A stretch of 64,000 bases of DNA from Altererythrobacter sp. ZODW24 (GTDB lineage: Bacteria; Pseudomonadota; Alphaproteobacteria; Sphingomonadales; Sphingomonadaceae). Below the pieces are notes generated by a model. That model saw nothing but the letters and a program-made list of their open reading frames with translations. It had not been told where the DNA came from and did no database searches. The position numbers and the translations under genes are program-made. Positions 17,210-28,652 of the stretch are shown here, piece by piece. Location of the stretch: assembly GCF_003344885.1 (NCBI RefSeq), contig NZ_CP031155.1:1950001-2014000 (forward strand), read 5' to 3'. The number at the start of each line of letters is the position of its first letter. Within the stretch, counting starts at the first letter, position 1.

Positions 17210-19342
17210 ATGGGAGAAGCAGCCTTGAACATCCGCGCCACCTTCGCCGCATTCGCCACCATCGCGCTCGCCGCCTGCGGATCGGAGGTGCCTGAACCAT
17301 CACCGCTCGCCACCGAGGGCGTGACCGATGCGATGCTGGCCGCTGGCAATGGCGATGAATGGCTGACCTATGGCGGCGGATACGAAGAACAGCGGTTCAG
17401 CCCGCTCACGCAAATCTCCGCCGAAAATGTGAACGAACTAGGCCTCGCATGGTCCGCTGATCTCGATACCGCGCGCGGGCAGGAAGCCACACCGCTGATG
17501 TATGACGGCACCATCTATGTCTCCACCGCATGGAGCATGGTGAAGGCTTATGACGCCAAAACCGGCGCGCTAAAATGGTCCTATGACCCCGAGGTTCCGC
17601 GCGAAACTCTGGTCCGCGTCTGCTGCGATGCGGTCAATCGCGGCGTCGCGCTATATGGTGACAAGGTTTATGTCGCCGCGCTCGATGGCCGCCTGATCGC
17701 AGTCGACATGGCGACCGGCAAGGAAGTCTGGGCCAAGACCATTGTGCCTGATCAGGAAAGCTACGCCATCACCGGCGCGCCGCGCATCGCCAATGGCAAA
17801 GTGCTGATCGGCAGTGCAGGCGCAGAATACCGTGCGCGCGGTTCTATCGCCGCCTTCGATGCGCAGACCGGCGACGAGCTGTGGCGATTCCACACTGTGC
17901 CCGGCAATCCGGCGGACGGTTTCGAGAATGACGCGATGGAGAAAGCCGCCGAGACTTGGGCGGGTGACTGGTGGGAGTTTGGCGGCGGCGGCACCGTGTG
18001 GGATTCGATCACCTTCGATCCCGGCACGAACCTCGTTTACTTCGGCACCGGCAATGCCGAACCGTGGAACCCGAACACCAATGACCGCGGCCTTGGCGAT
18101 GCGCTCTACACCTCCTCGATCGTCGCAGTGGATGCCGACACTGGCGAATACGTCTGGCATTTCCAAGAGACACCCGAAGATCGCTGGGACTTCGATTCCA
18201 ACGCCCAGATTACAGTCGCCGACATTCAGGTGAAGAACGAGCAGCGCCGCGTGGTGATGCACGCCCCCAAGAACGGCTTCTTCTATGTGCTCGACGCCAA
18301 GACGGGCGAATTCCTGTCGGGTGAGAATTTCGTGCCGGTAAATTGGGCTAGCGGACTCAATCCCGAAACCGGCCGCCCCAACATTTTGCCCGAGGCGCGC
18401 TATGAGCTGACCGGCGAAGTCTTCCTTGGCACGCCGGGCCTCTATGGCGGCCACACATGGCACCCGATGAGCTTCAGCCCCGCAACCGGCCTCTTGTATA
18501 TTCCGATCAACAACACGCTGATGCCCTATCTGGCAGACGAGGAATTCGAAGGCACGGAAATGGGCATGCAGCTGGGCATCGATGTCGCCACGGTCGCTAT
18601 GCCCGCCGATAAAGCCGCACGTCAGGCGGCACTGGATGCGACCACAGGCGCGCTGCTGGCTTGGGACCCTGTGACCCAGAAAGAGGCATGGCGCGTACCC
18701 TATCCCGGCCCGTCGAATGGCGGCACGCTGGCAACCGCCGGCAATCTGGTTTTCCAAGGCACAGCGGGCGGCGAATTCCGCGCATACTCTGCCGATACCG
18801 GCAAACAGCTGTGGTCCTTTCCCGCGCAAACCGGGATCATCGCTGCACCGATGAGCTACAGCATCGGCGGCGAGCAATATGTCGCGATCCTCGCCGGATG
18901 GGGCGGATTGTGGGATTTGAATTCAGGCTTGCTGTCGGACAAGTCAGGCCGCGCGCCCAATATCAGCCGGCTGTTGGTGTTCAAGCTAGGCGCGGATGGC
19001 ACATTGCCTCCGCCTCCGCCGCTAAGCGAGCTGGTGCTTGACCCGCCAGCCTTCAAAGGCACCGCCGAACAGGTCGCTCTTGGCGGAAAGCTGTACGCCC
19101 AAAACTGCTCCAGCTGCCACGGTGATGCTGCTATCGGCGGCCGGCTCAACCCCGATCTACGCCATTCTGGCACCATCGGGCGCGAGGAAGCGATCCGCGC
19201 AATCGTGATCGACGGCGCGTTGAAACATAACGGCATGGTGTCTTTCGAACGCAACGTTGATGCCGCTGATGCCGAGGCCATCCGCCAATATCTCATCAGG
19301 CGAGCAAATGAAGACAAGGCACTGGAACTGGCCTCCAGATAG
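17210..19342 (+). CDS. PQQ-dependent quinohemoprotein dehydrogenase (type II alcohol dehydrogenase-like), lipoprotein
   Basis: A 710-aa periplasmic dehydrogenase that oxidises an alcohol or similar substrate with pyrroloquinoline quinone and passes electrons to a C-terminal heme c. The eight-bladed propeller fills about residues 45-600 and carries the vicinal CC pair (138-139) that forms the disulfide at PQQ. The cytochrome c domain has CSSCH at 633-637 and a late HNGM for the axial methionine. The N-terminus has a lipobox LAAC (C23), unusual for soluble members. The aldehyde product could be taken by the downstream aldehyde dehydrogenase. No PQQ synthesis genes are in the window. Confidence 0.9.
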   Translation: MGEAALNIRATFAAFATIALAACGSEVPEPSPLATEGVTDAMLAAGNGDEWLTYGGGYEEQRFSPLTQISAENVNELGLAWSADLDTARGQEATPLMYDGTIYVSTAWSMVKAYDAKTGALKWSYDPEVPRETLVRVCCDAVNRGVALYGDKVYVAALDGRLIAVDMATGKEVWAKTIVPDQESYAITGAPRIANGKVLIGSAGAEYRARGSIAAFDAQTGDELWRFHTVPGNPADGFENDAMEKAAETWAGDWWEFGGGGTVWDSITFDPGTNLVYFGTGNAEPWNPNTNDRGLGDALYTSSIVAVDADTGEYVWHFQETPEDRWDFDSNAQITVADIQVKNEQRRVVMHAPKNGFFYVLDAKTGEFLSGENFVPVNWASGLNPETGRPNILPEARYELTGEVFLGTPGLYGGHTWHPMSFSPATGLLYIPINNTLMPYLADEEFEGTEMGMQLGIDVATVAMPADKAARQAALDATTGALLAWDPVTQKEAWRVPYPGPSNGGTLATAGNLVFQGTAGGEFRAYSADTGKQLWSFPAQTGIIAAPMSYSIGGEQYVAILAGWGGLWDLNSGLLSDKSGRAPNISRLLVFKLGADGTLPPPPPLSELVLDPPAFKGTAEQVALGGKLYAQNCSSCHGDAAIGGRLNPDLRHSGTIGREEAIRAIVIDGALKHNGMVSFERNVDAADAEAIRQYLIRRANEDKALELASR

Positions 19343-19453
19343 CGCGTTTGAGACTACAGAAACCGTGCTTACCTAGGCGCATAACGCGTGGTAGGTTTCA
19401 CACCGAAACGAATCGCGCTCTCAACCGCGCACTAACGATTATTGGAGACTTCC

Positions 19454-20878
19454 ATGCCCACTCAGTACCGCAATCTCATTGACGGCGAACTCGTCGAAAC
19501 CGCAGGCACTATGGAAGTTCTCAACCCGGCAACCGAACAGGTCATCGGCCTGGTCCCATCATGCGGTGCGGACGAGCTCGACCGCGCTGTTGCTGCAGCA
19601 CGCAAGGCGTTCAAGACATGGTCCAAGACCCCCATCGATGATCGCCGCGCCGTGATCAAAGCGATGTCTGGCGCGATCAAAGAAAATGCCGACGAGCTGT
19701 TCCGCCTGCTGACCAGCGAGCAGGGCAAGCCGCATGATCAGGCCAAGGGCGAGATTTACGGCGCAGCGGGCATGATGGCGGCGCAGTCGACGCTCAGCCT
19801 CGACGATGTGATCAATGAAGACAGCGACACGCGCCTCAGCCGCACGCGCCGCGTTCCCGTGGGCGTGGTCGGCGGCATCGTGCCGTGGAACTTCCCCGTA
19901 ATGATGGCGATGCAGAAGATCGCGCCTGCCATGCTCAGCGGTTGCACCATCGTGCTCAAGCCCTCGCCCTTCACCCCGCTCGCGACGCTGCGCATTGCCG
20001 AGCTGATCAAGGACATCGTGCCCGCTGGCGTCGTCAATATCATCACCGGCGAAGATTCGCTCGGCCCGCTGATTACCGAACATGCGGATATCGACAAGAT
20101 CACTTTCACCGGCTCCACCGCGACCGGCAAGAAGATCATGGAAGGCGCATCAAAGGACCTTAAGCGCATCACGCTGGAACTGGGCGGCAATGATGCCTCC
20201 ATCGTCCTGCCCGACGCCGATGTGTCGAAAGTTGCCGAACAGCTGTTTTGGTCCAGCTTCTCCAACGCCGGACAGATCTGCGTCGCGGCGAAACGCATCT
20301 ATATCCACGAAGATATCTATGACGAGATGTCCGCCGCGATTGCCGAAGTCGCCAAGAACGTAAAAGTCGGCGACGGAAGCGAGCAAGGCACAGGCGTTGG
20401 CCCGATCCAGAACAAGAAGCAGTTCGACCGCGTTGTCGAGCTGATCGAAGACGCCAAAGCGAACGGCTACAAATTCCTGACCGGCGGCGATGTCGATCCC
20501 TCAGGCACCGGCTATTATGTGCCGATCACAATCATGGACAACCCGCCGGAATCCGCGCGCATCGTGGCCGAAGAACAGTTCGGCCCCGTGATGCCGCTGA
20601 TGAAATTTGCGACCACCGACGAAGTGATCCAGCGCGCCAACGATTCCGAATATGGTCTGGCGGGCGCAGTCTGGACCGGCGACACCGATAAGGGCGTCGA
20701 AATCGCCGAGCAGCTGGAAACCGGCACGGTGTGGATCAACGAGTATATGCACCTCAGCCCCTTCGCCCCGTTCGGCGGCCACAAACAGTCCGGCTTCGGC
20801 GCGGAATACGGCGTGGAAGGCCTGAAGGAATTCACTTACGCGCAGGTGATCACAGTGAAGAAAGACGCCATGGCTTGA
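19454..20878 (+). CDS. NAD(P)-dependent aldehyde dehydrogenase (succinate-semialdehyde dehydrogenase-like)
   Basis: A 474-aa ALDH-superfamily enzyme. Catalytic cysteine C276 lies in NAGQIC, and the general-base glutamate in ELGGND about 30 residues before it; the PWNFP and GSTATG motifs of the cofactor site are intact. It oxidises an aldehyde to an acid with NAD(P)+. The ATG at 19454, preceded by GGAGAC, is used; a TTG four codons earlier is less likely. It lies about 110 bases after the PQQ dehydrogenase on the same strand, which suggests consecutive oxidation steps, though its own promoter could fit in the gap. Confidence 0.88.
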   Translation: MPTQYRNLIDGELVETAGTMEVLNPATEQVIGLVPSCGADELDRAVAAARKAFKTWSKTPIDDRRAVIKAMSGAIKENADELFRLLTSEQGKPHDQAKGEIYGAAGMMAAQSTLSLDDVINEDSDTRLSRTRRVPVGVVGGIVPWNFPVMMAMQKIAPAMLSGCTIVLKPSPFTPLATLRIAELIKDIVPAGVVNIITGEDSLGPLITEHADIDKITFTGSTATGKKIMEGASKDLKRITLELGGNDASIVLPDADVSKVAEQLFWSSFSNAGQICVAAKRIYIHEDIYDEMSAAIAEVAKNVKVGDGSEQGTGVGPIQNKKQFDRVVELIEDAKANGYKFLTGGDVDPSGTGYYVPITIMDNPPESARIVAEEQFGPVMPLMKFATTDEVIQRANDSEYGLAGAVWTGDTDKGVEIAEQLETGTVWINEYMHLSPFAPFGGHKQSGFGAEYGVEGLKEFTYAQVITVKKDAMA

Positions 20879-20902
20879 GGGCTCTGGGCTCTGGGCAGGA
20901 AA

Positions 20903-20940
20903 TTGATCGAAGGCTGTGCTCTATTATAGCCTTCGATCAA
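20903..20940. terminator. Perfect 13-bp inverted repeat between convergent genes
   Basis: TTGATCGAAGGCT (20903-20915) and AGCCTTCGATCAA (20928-20940) are exact reverse complements around a 12-base A/T-rich loop. It sits between the aldehyde dehydrogenase (+) and the HEPN-like gene (-), touching the latter's stop codon. A bidirectional terminator is the simplest reading, but no U-tract follows on either strand. Confidence 0.55.
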
Positions 20941-21792
20941 CTAGTCTTCCGTATTGGCAGGATCCCCGAGCAATTCGGCGATGTCTGGTTCTATGCCGTC
21001 CTCGTTTGAGACCTCCGACAATTTGCGCAGAAAGAATGCTGAGCAACGAAGGATGTGCAGAGCTTCGTGTGGAGCATACGTATTTTCGACATGCATGGTT
21101 GCGTTACGCCAAGGGTTTCTGACGGCATCCAGATGAGCGTACATATCTTCAAACTTGCTGCCATCTGATCCGGGCAGGCGTTTTGCTTTTGGCCAATTCT
21201 CATCAACTTTCGTGATGATTGTCTTGAGTATTATGCCCCAGTTCTTTTCAGCCGCTTTTGCCGGATTAGGAATACCTAGCCGCTTTGCTACCGCCTTGAT
21301 GCCAACCTCTAACATTCTCATCGAATGAAATACTGAAGCTGTGAAGCGTCCGAGGGCCAAGCACTTAGCTGCCTCTTCGACTTCGAAAGCGGCAGTCGGA
21401 AACATGGATGAGAACCCGGCCATCTGAACCAAATCATCAGCGGAGTTAAAAAACACTCCCTCATCAGGATTTAGCGCGAACATTCGAACTTCGACTAGAT
21501 AGTCAGCAAATCGACTCTCGACATCGTTTATTGAAGTGATCGCTTGCCTTACCGTGAGTACACACGGCTCCTGATCAAGAGCCTTCAATAGTCGTTCGGT
21601 TGCCACAATTGACAGCCGAGCCCCAAGATTCCCTGCCTCTTTTTGAAACGCTTCTATTTGAGGCCTCAAGAGGTCAACACTCGCGGGAATTAGAGCGTCA
21701 TTGTAAGCTGTTTCAAGGCCGCTAAATATTTGATGAATGCGAGCGAGGTTCGTAGTTGCTCCTAAGAGAGCACCTGTATCTACTTCTTGCAT
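20941..21792 (-). CDS. HEPN-like domain protein, putative RNase
   Basis: A 283-aa protein I do not recognise as a named family. The segment RNATMH (about residues 228-233) is an R-x4-H motif typical of HEPN RNases, and the preceding FHSMRMLEVGIKAVAKRLG helix resembles HEPN proteins that often occur in toxin or defence loci. The ATG at 21792 has GGAG eight bases upstream, inside the end of the acyltransferase gene, whose stop is only three bases away. Base composition is clearly more A/T-rich than its neighbours, suggesting later acquisition at the end of the nmo-purU-acyltransferase string. No antitoxin partner is visible. Confidence 0.65.
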   Translation of the reverse strand: MQEVDTGALLGATTNLARIHQIFSGLETAYNDALIPASVDLLRPQIEAFQKEAGNLGARLSIVATERLLKALDQEPCVLTVRQAITSINDVESRFADYLVEVRMFALNPDEGVFFNSADDLVQMAGFSSMFPTAAFEVEEAAKCLALGRFTASVFHSMRMLEVGIKAVAKRLGIPNPAKAAEKNWGIILKTIITKVDENWPKAKRLPGSDGSKFEDMYAHLDAVRNPWRNATMHVENTYAPHEALHILRCSAFFLRKLSEVSNEDGIEPDIAELLGDPANTED

Positions 21793-21795
21793 CAA

Positions 21796-23163
21796 CTACT
21801 CTCCAGAAGGCTTTGCTCGCCGCTTCGCCAGATCATAGACGGGGCCGAAACGCACAAGCGCTGCGCCGATCAGCGGCAGCGCGATGATCCAGAGTCTTAC
21901 TCCAGTTACGCCTAGCGGGCTCGCAATGCTGAGCACGGCGGTGCTGGCGAGGCCCGCGCAGGCCAGCAGCAATCCGGTGATCAGTCGCCAATGCGGGACG
22001 TCACCTTTGTCTGACGGGGCTGAGCCTGCGCCTGCTTGTTCGTAGCGCGCGAAGATCATCACCAACGGCAAAGTGACGGCGATATAGATGGCGAACCACA
22101 CGGGGCGCATCAGCCACCATTCGGCAGTTCCCGGTATCACTTCCAGCCCGATCCCGCCCAGCATATAGGCCGCGACGAGCACCAGCACGAAGGCGGTGAG
22201 GTGCCACAGATAGATCGTCATGATCATCCCGTTCATCAGCACCACGGCGGTCCATATCTTGAGGTTATCGAGCATCCGCCGCGCTTGCGGCTCCAGCGCC
22301 AAAGCTATGCCCGTCTGCGCGATGCCTAGCGCCAGCAACGCCAAAGTGGGCGGCATCGAATTGCTCAGATCATTACCCGGCACGCCGATCATCGCGACCG
22401 GATAGGGGCCGAAGCGGACCAGCAGCGCGAGCGATATGAGGCCTGCGAGCCCCGTCAGCACCGCGCGGCTTGGCTTTGCAAAATAACCTTCGCTCCACGC
22501 GTAGCCGAGCTGATGGACAGCCAGCCAGACGAAGGCGAAGTTGGTGAAATTGAGATAAGGCACGCCATATTGCAGCGTCAGAATGTCGACCGCAATGGCT
22601 CCGGCCATCAGTGCGAAAAAGGAACCAAGGCCCCAGCGCCTCCACGCCGCATGGGTCAGCGGAACAACCGCCGTCACCATGATGTAAACGGACAAGAACC
22701 AAACCGGGATCAGCGCCAATTGCGCCGCCAGCGCCACGATCGTGCGCTCCACACCCATCGCCGTTCCGAACGCCGCAATCACCGTCCAGATGATAAACAG
22801 CGGCAGCACCGGATAGATCAAGCGGCGAAAGCGGCTGGTGAACCAATGGGCATAAGTGCCATCCTCACGCCGGTTGGCGGACCACGAAACACCGTTGGAA
22901 AACCCGCCGACGAGGAAGAAGATCGGCATCACCTGAAAGCCAAGCGTCAGCCACTGCGTCCAAGGCAGGAGCTCCAGCAAGTTCGCGCCGTTCACCGCGC
23001 CGTTTTCGACAAAGGGAGCCGCAACCAGCCAATGGCCGATCACCACCGCCATGATCGACAGGGCGCGCAGAAAATCGACATAGCGATTGCGCTCGGGCGG
23101 AGCCTTTTCCGCCATATCGCGCGCGCGGGTCCAGATGTTTTTCTTGGCCTTCGTCTCGCTCAT
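21796..23163 (-). CDS. Acyltransferase family 3 membrane protein (OafA/YrhL-like)
   Basis: A 455-aa multi-pass membrane protein, about ten hydrophobic segments. The N-terminal RYVDFLRALSIMAVVIGHW, with the conserved arginine and histidine, marks the acyltransferase-3 family, which moves acyl groups onto sugars, lipids or peptides at the inner membrane. It starts one base after the purU stop and is followed after three bases by the HEPN-like gene, so it is the third gene of a leftward string. No surface-polysaccharide genes are next to it and the acceptor is unknown. Confidence 0.85.
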   Translation of the reverse strand: MSETKAKKNIWTRARDMAEKAPPERNRYVDFLRALSIMAVVIGHWLVAAPFVENGAVNGANLLELLPWTQWLTLGFQVMPIFFLVGGFSNGVSWSANRREDGTYAHWFTSRFRRLIYPVLPLFIIWTVIAAFGTAMGVERTIVALAAQLALIPVWFLSVYIMVTAVVPLTHAAWRRWGLGSFFALMAGAIAVDILTLQYGVPYLNFTNFAFVWLAVHQLGYAWSEGYFAKPSRAVLTGLAGLISLALLVRFGPYPVAMIGVPGNDLSNSMPPTLALLALGIAQTGIALALEPQARRMLDNLKIWTAVVLMNGMIMTIYLWHLTAFVLVLVAAYMLGGIGLEVIPGTAEWWLMRPVWFAIYIAVTLPLVMIFARYEQAGAGSAPSDKGDVPHWRLITGLLLACAGLASTAVLSIASPLGVTGVRLWIIALPLIGAALVRFGPVYDLAKRRAKPSGE

Positions 23164-23164
23164 T

Positions 23165-24019
23165 CTACCCCCTGAACACCACCGTGCGCGGGCCGTTCAT
23201 CAGCACGCGCTCTTCCAGATGCAGGCGGACTGCCTCGGCCAGAACGCGGCTTTCGATGTCGCGGCCTTTGCGGACCAGTTCTTCTGGGCGGTCGGCATGG
23301 CTGATCGCCTCGACATCCTGATGGATAATCGGCCCTTCATCGAGGTCGGCAGTGACATAATGCGCCGTCGCACCGATCATTTTGACGCCGCGTGCGTGCG
23401 CCTGGTGATAGGGTTTTGCGCCCTTGAAACCGGGCAGGAAGCTGTGGTGGATATTGATGCAGCGGCCAGAGAAATGCGCGGTCTGCTCGTCCGACAATAT
23501 CTGCATATAGCGCGCCAGCACCACCAGCTCGGCACCAGCCTCCTCAGCGATGGCGCGAATTTGCGCTTCCTGCTCGGGCTTCGTCTCGCGTGTCACCGGC
23601 AGATGATGAAATGGAATATCGCCCACATCAGTATGACTGATCGCTGCCCTAGGATGGTTGGAGACAATCGCCACCGGTTCCATCGGCAATTCGCCAATCC
23701 GCCAGCGATACAGCAAGTCTGCAAGGCAGTGATCGAACTTGCTGACCATCAGCATCACGCGGCGCGGCCGGTCACGCAGGGCCAGTTTCCAGTCCATGTT
23801 ATATTCGGCGGCGAGCGGCGCAAGGCCTGCGCGAATATCCTCGCGGCTGGTCTCTCCCGGATCAAACTCGACCCGCATGAAGAACTGGCCGTCATCTATG
23901 TCATTAAACTGCTGCGCCTCCAGCACATTCCCCCCGCGCTCAAATAGAAAGGTCGTGACCCGCGCGGTGATACCGGGCCGGTCAGTGCAGCTGAGGGTGA
24001 GGACGAGCGCGTCAGACAT
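23165..24019 (-). CDS. purU: Formyltetrahydrofolate deformylase PurU
   Basis: A 284-aa enzyme that hydrolyses 10-formyl-THF to formate and THF. An N-terminal ACT domain (about 1-85) precedes a formyltransferase-type catalytic domain with [17 protein letters not shown] and a late ADLDEGPII, which supply the Asn, His and Asp of the active site. It lies three bases after nmo. Formate from PurU is used by PurT, encoded about 3.5 kb away on the same strand; the two together suggest formate-based purine synthesis. Confidence 0.93.
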   Translation of the reverse strand: MSDALVLTLSCTDRPGITARVTTFLFERGGNVLEAQQFNDIDDGQFFMRVEFDPGETSREDIRAGLAPLAAEYNMDWKLALRDRPRRVMLMVSKFDHCLADLLYRWRIGELPMEPVAIVSNHPRAAISHTDVGDIPFHHLPVTRETKPEQEAQIRAIAEEAGAELVVLARYMQILSDEQTAHFSGRCINIHHSFLPGFKGAKPYHQAHARGVKMIGATAHYVTADLDEGPIIHQDVEAISHADRPEELVRKGRDIESRVLAEAVRLHLEERVLMNGPRTVVFRG

Positions 24020-24022
24020 ATC

Positions 24023-25033
24023 TTACCGCCCGGACAGAGCCGCTTCGCTTTCGGCCATCAGGCTGGCGACGATATCCGCCACGGGCTCTTCTTCCTTGAC
24101 CATGCCGACACTTTGGCCGGCCATCAGCGAGCCGTTCTCAACATCGCCATCGATTACCGCTTTGCGCAAGGCACCGGCCCAATAGTGCTCAATCTGCAGT
24201 TGCGCCTCCAGCATCGGAATGCCTTCGCTGTCGAGAATAGCGGCAACTTCGCGCTGCTTGGCGGTGAACTCTTCGGTGCCTTTGTTCTTGAGCGCACGCA
24301 CGGGAATTACCGGCAAGCGCGGATCGACTTGCACCGATGCAATCGCATCGCGGGCATTGGCTCGGAAGAAGGCTTTCTTGAAATTCTCATGCGCGATGCT
24401 TTCGGTCGCGCAGGCAAAGCGCGTGCCGAGCTGGACGCCGACTGCGCCCATCTCAAGATAACCTGCAATGGCCTCACCGCGCCCGATACCGCCGGCGACG
24501 AATACCAGATGATCCTCAGCCAACGCGGGCAGGAATTCCTGCGCCAATACGCTGGTGGATACGGGGCCGATATGGCCGCCGGCTTCCATGCCCTCGATTA
24601 CCAAAGCGTCGCCGCCAGAGCGCAGTAGCTTCTTAGCCAACGCCAGTGTCGGGGCGAACACGATGACTTTCGCGCCGAACGCCTTGATCGCCTCGACACT
24701 ACCCTTGGGCGGAATGCCGCCGGCCAGCACAACGTGAGTAACGCCATGTTTCGCGCAAACTTCGATCAGGTCGAAAATTTGCGGATGCATGGTGATCAAA
24801 TTCACGCCGAAGGGTTTGGAAGTCAGCTTTTTCGTTTCGGCAATTTCAGTGTCGAGCAGATCTGGCGTCATCGCTCCGCAGGCAATGACGCCGAAGCCGC
24901 CTGCATTGCTGATCGCGGACACGAGGCCCCGTTCGCTCACCCAGCTCATCGCGCCGCACAGAATGGCATGTTCGCTGCCAAGGAAATCGGTGCCGCGCTG
25001 CATCAGCTGGCTAGTTTTGGTGAAAGCGGTCAT
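24023..25033 (-). CDS. Nitronate monooxygenase (2-nitropropane dioxygenase family)
   Basis: A 336-aa FMN-binding TIM-barrel protein. HVVLAGGIPP, ALVIEGMEAGGHIG and FVAGGIGRG mark the flavin-phosphate and catalytic region, with the histidine in GGHIG conserved. Members oxidise nitronates, but close relatives also act as FabK-type enoyl reductases, so the substrate is uncertain. The ATG at 25033 with GGAG upstream is preferred over a start 57 bases earlier. It is the first gene of the nmo-purU-acyltransferase-HEPN string. Confidence 0.85.
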   Translation of the reverse strand: MTAFTKTSQLMQRGTDFLGSEHAILCGAMSWVSERGLVSAISNAGGFGVIACGAMTPDLLDTEIAETKKLTSKPFGVNLITMHPQIFDLIEVCAKHGVTHVVLAGGIPPKGSVEAIKAFGAKVIVFAPTLALAKKLLRSGGDALVIEGMEAGGHIGPVSTSVLAQEFLPALAEDHLVFVAGGIGRGEAIAGYLEMGAVGVQLGTRFACATESIAHENFKKAFFRANARDAIASVQVDPRLPVIPVRALKNKGTEEFTAKQREVAAILDSEGIPMLEAQLQIEHYWAGALRKAVIDGDVENGSLMAGQSVGMVKEEEPVADIVASLMAESEAALSGR

Positions 25034-25208
25034 TGAAACTCCGGAAAAACTAATTGGATTTGCCATAGGGCGGTCATGTTTGCGCGGCAAGAACAGTGGG
25101 GCTGGCTAGTAGATTGGCGAGTCGCGCAACAGATCGGTTCAGTCGATCAGACTGACGCTAATAATCGGTTCGGCGACTTGCCCGCCGTGTGATAGAACAA
25201 TGGCATAA

Positions 25209-27416
<2,208 letters not shown>

Positions 27417-27438
27417 GCCGCAAGCAATACCAAGAAGG

Positions 27439-27470
27439 AGCCCCCGGCGTGAAAGCGTTCGGGGGCTTTT
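27439..27470. terminator. Bidirectional terminator between katG and purT
   Basis: AGCCCCCG (27439-27446) pairs with CGGGGGCT (27460-27467), followed by TTTT on the plus strand. It serves katG; purT ends at 27471 on the other strand, so readthrough from it would also meet the hairpin. Confidence 0.85.
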
Positions 27471-28649
27471 CTATGTGTAGCTGATCTGGACCTTACCGGC
27501 AGCTTCGGCAGCGATCCGCCGCGCATCATCGGTATTGCCAGCCACTGCCAAAGCCACGCCCATGCGGCGGTAAGGCCGCGAGGTTGGTTTGCCGAATATG
27601 CGGACGTCGACTGTGCCGCCCTCGGTCGCCAATGCTTCGGCTAGACCGTCATAGGACAGTGTTTCGCTATCACGGTCCGCTAGGATCACTGCCGAAGCAG
27701 AAGGCCGGGCAAGGAGCCTAGCGGGGATCGGCAGGCCCATGATCGCGCGGGCATGCAAGTCAAACTCGGTCAGGTTCTGCGAGCAGAGCGTGACCATACC
27801 CGTGTCATGCGGGCGCGGCGATAGTTCTGAGAAGATGACCTCATCATCCTTCACGAAGAACTCGACGCCAAACAATCCGTAACCCGCGCCATTTCCAGCC
27901 AGATCATCGACGACCTTTCGCGCCATCTCCTGCGCGGCGGCAATCGCTGCATCGGACATGGCCGCGGGCTGCCAACTTTCCTGATAATCACCGCGTTCCT
28001 GCCGGTGGCCGATGGGCGGGCAAAAACTGACGCCGTCTTTGTGGCGGATGGTCAGCAGTGTGATCTCGTAATCAAAGTCGACGAATTGCTCGACGATTAC
28101 GCGGGCCCTGTCGCCGCGCATATTGTCGACCGCATAGTTCCACGCAGTCTCGAGCTCTTCCGCTGTGCGAACAGTGCTCTGCCCCTTGCCGGACGACGAC
28201 ATAACCGGTTTAATCACACATGGCAGACCAGTGAATTCAGCGCCCGCAAGCACCTCGCCCAAGCTCTCGGCATATTTGTAGCGCGAGGTGGTCAGCCCCA
28301 GTTCCTGCGCCGCGACATCGCGGATGGCATCGCGGTTCATGGTCAGCTGGGTTGCGCGCGCGGATGGCACCACGTTGACGCCAGATGCTTCCACTTCTGC
28401 GAGCACCTCTGTGCGGATCGCCTCAACCTCCGGCACAACAAAGTCCGGCTGATGCTTCTCTATCGCAGCCCGCAGCTTCTCGCCGTCGAGCATAGAAAAG
28501 ACTTCGCTTACGTCCGAAACCTGCATCGCTGGAGCGCCTGCATAGGCATCGCACGCAACCACATAGGCGCCGAGCCGCTTCGCAGAAATCGCAAACTCAC
28601 GGCCCAATTCGCCTGAGCCGAGTAGGAGAATTTTGGCGGTGAAAGCCAA
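27471..28649 (-). CDS. purT: Formate-dependent GAR transformylase PurT
   Basis: A 392-aa ATP-grasp enzyme that adds formate to glycinamide ribonucleotide with ATP, an alternative to the folate-dependent PurN step of purine synthesis. The N-terminal LLGSGELGREF, the ATP-grasp region (PCVIKPVMSSSGKGQS about residues 148-163) and the GVEFFVKDDEVIFSELSPRPHDTG metal/ATP site are visible. It follows lysC by three bases and probably shares its transcript. The formate source may be PurU, also in this window. Confidence 0.94.
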   Translation of the reverse strand: MAFTAKILLLGSGELGREFAISAKRLGAYVVACDAYAGAPAMQVSDVSEVFSMLDGEKLRAAIEKHQPDFVVPEVEAIRTEVLAEVEASGVNVVPSARATQLTMNRDAIRDVAAQELGLTTSRYKYAESLGEVLAGAEFTGLPCVIKPVMSSSGKGQSTVRTAEELETAWNYAVDNMRGDRARVIVEQFVDFDYEITLLTIRHKDGVSFCPPIGHRQERGDYQESWQPAAMSDAAIAAAQEMARKVVDDLAGNGAGYGLFGVEFFVKDDEVIFSELSPRPHDTGMVTLCSQNLTEFDLHARAIMGLPIPARLLARPSASAVILADRDSETLSYDGLAEALATEGGTVDVRIFGKPTSRPYRRMGVALAVAGNTDDARRIAAEAAGKVQISYT

Positions 28650-28652
28650 GGG

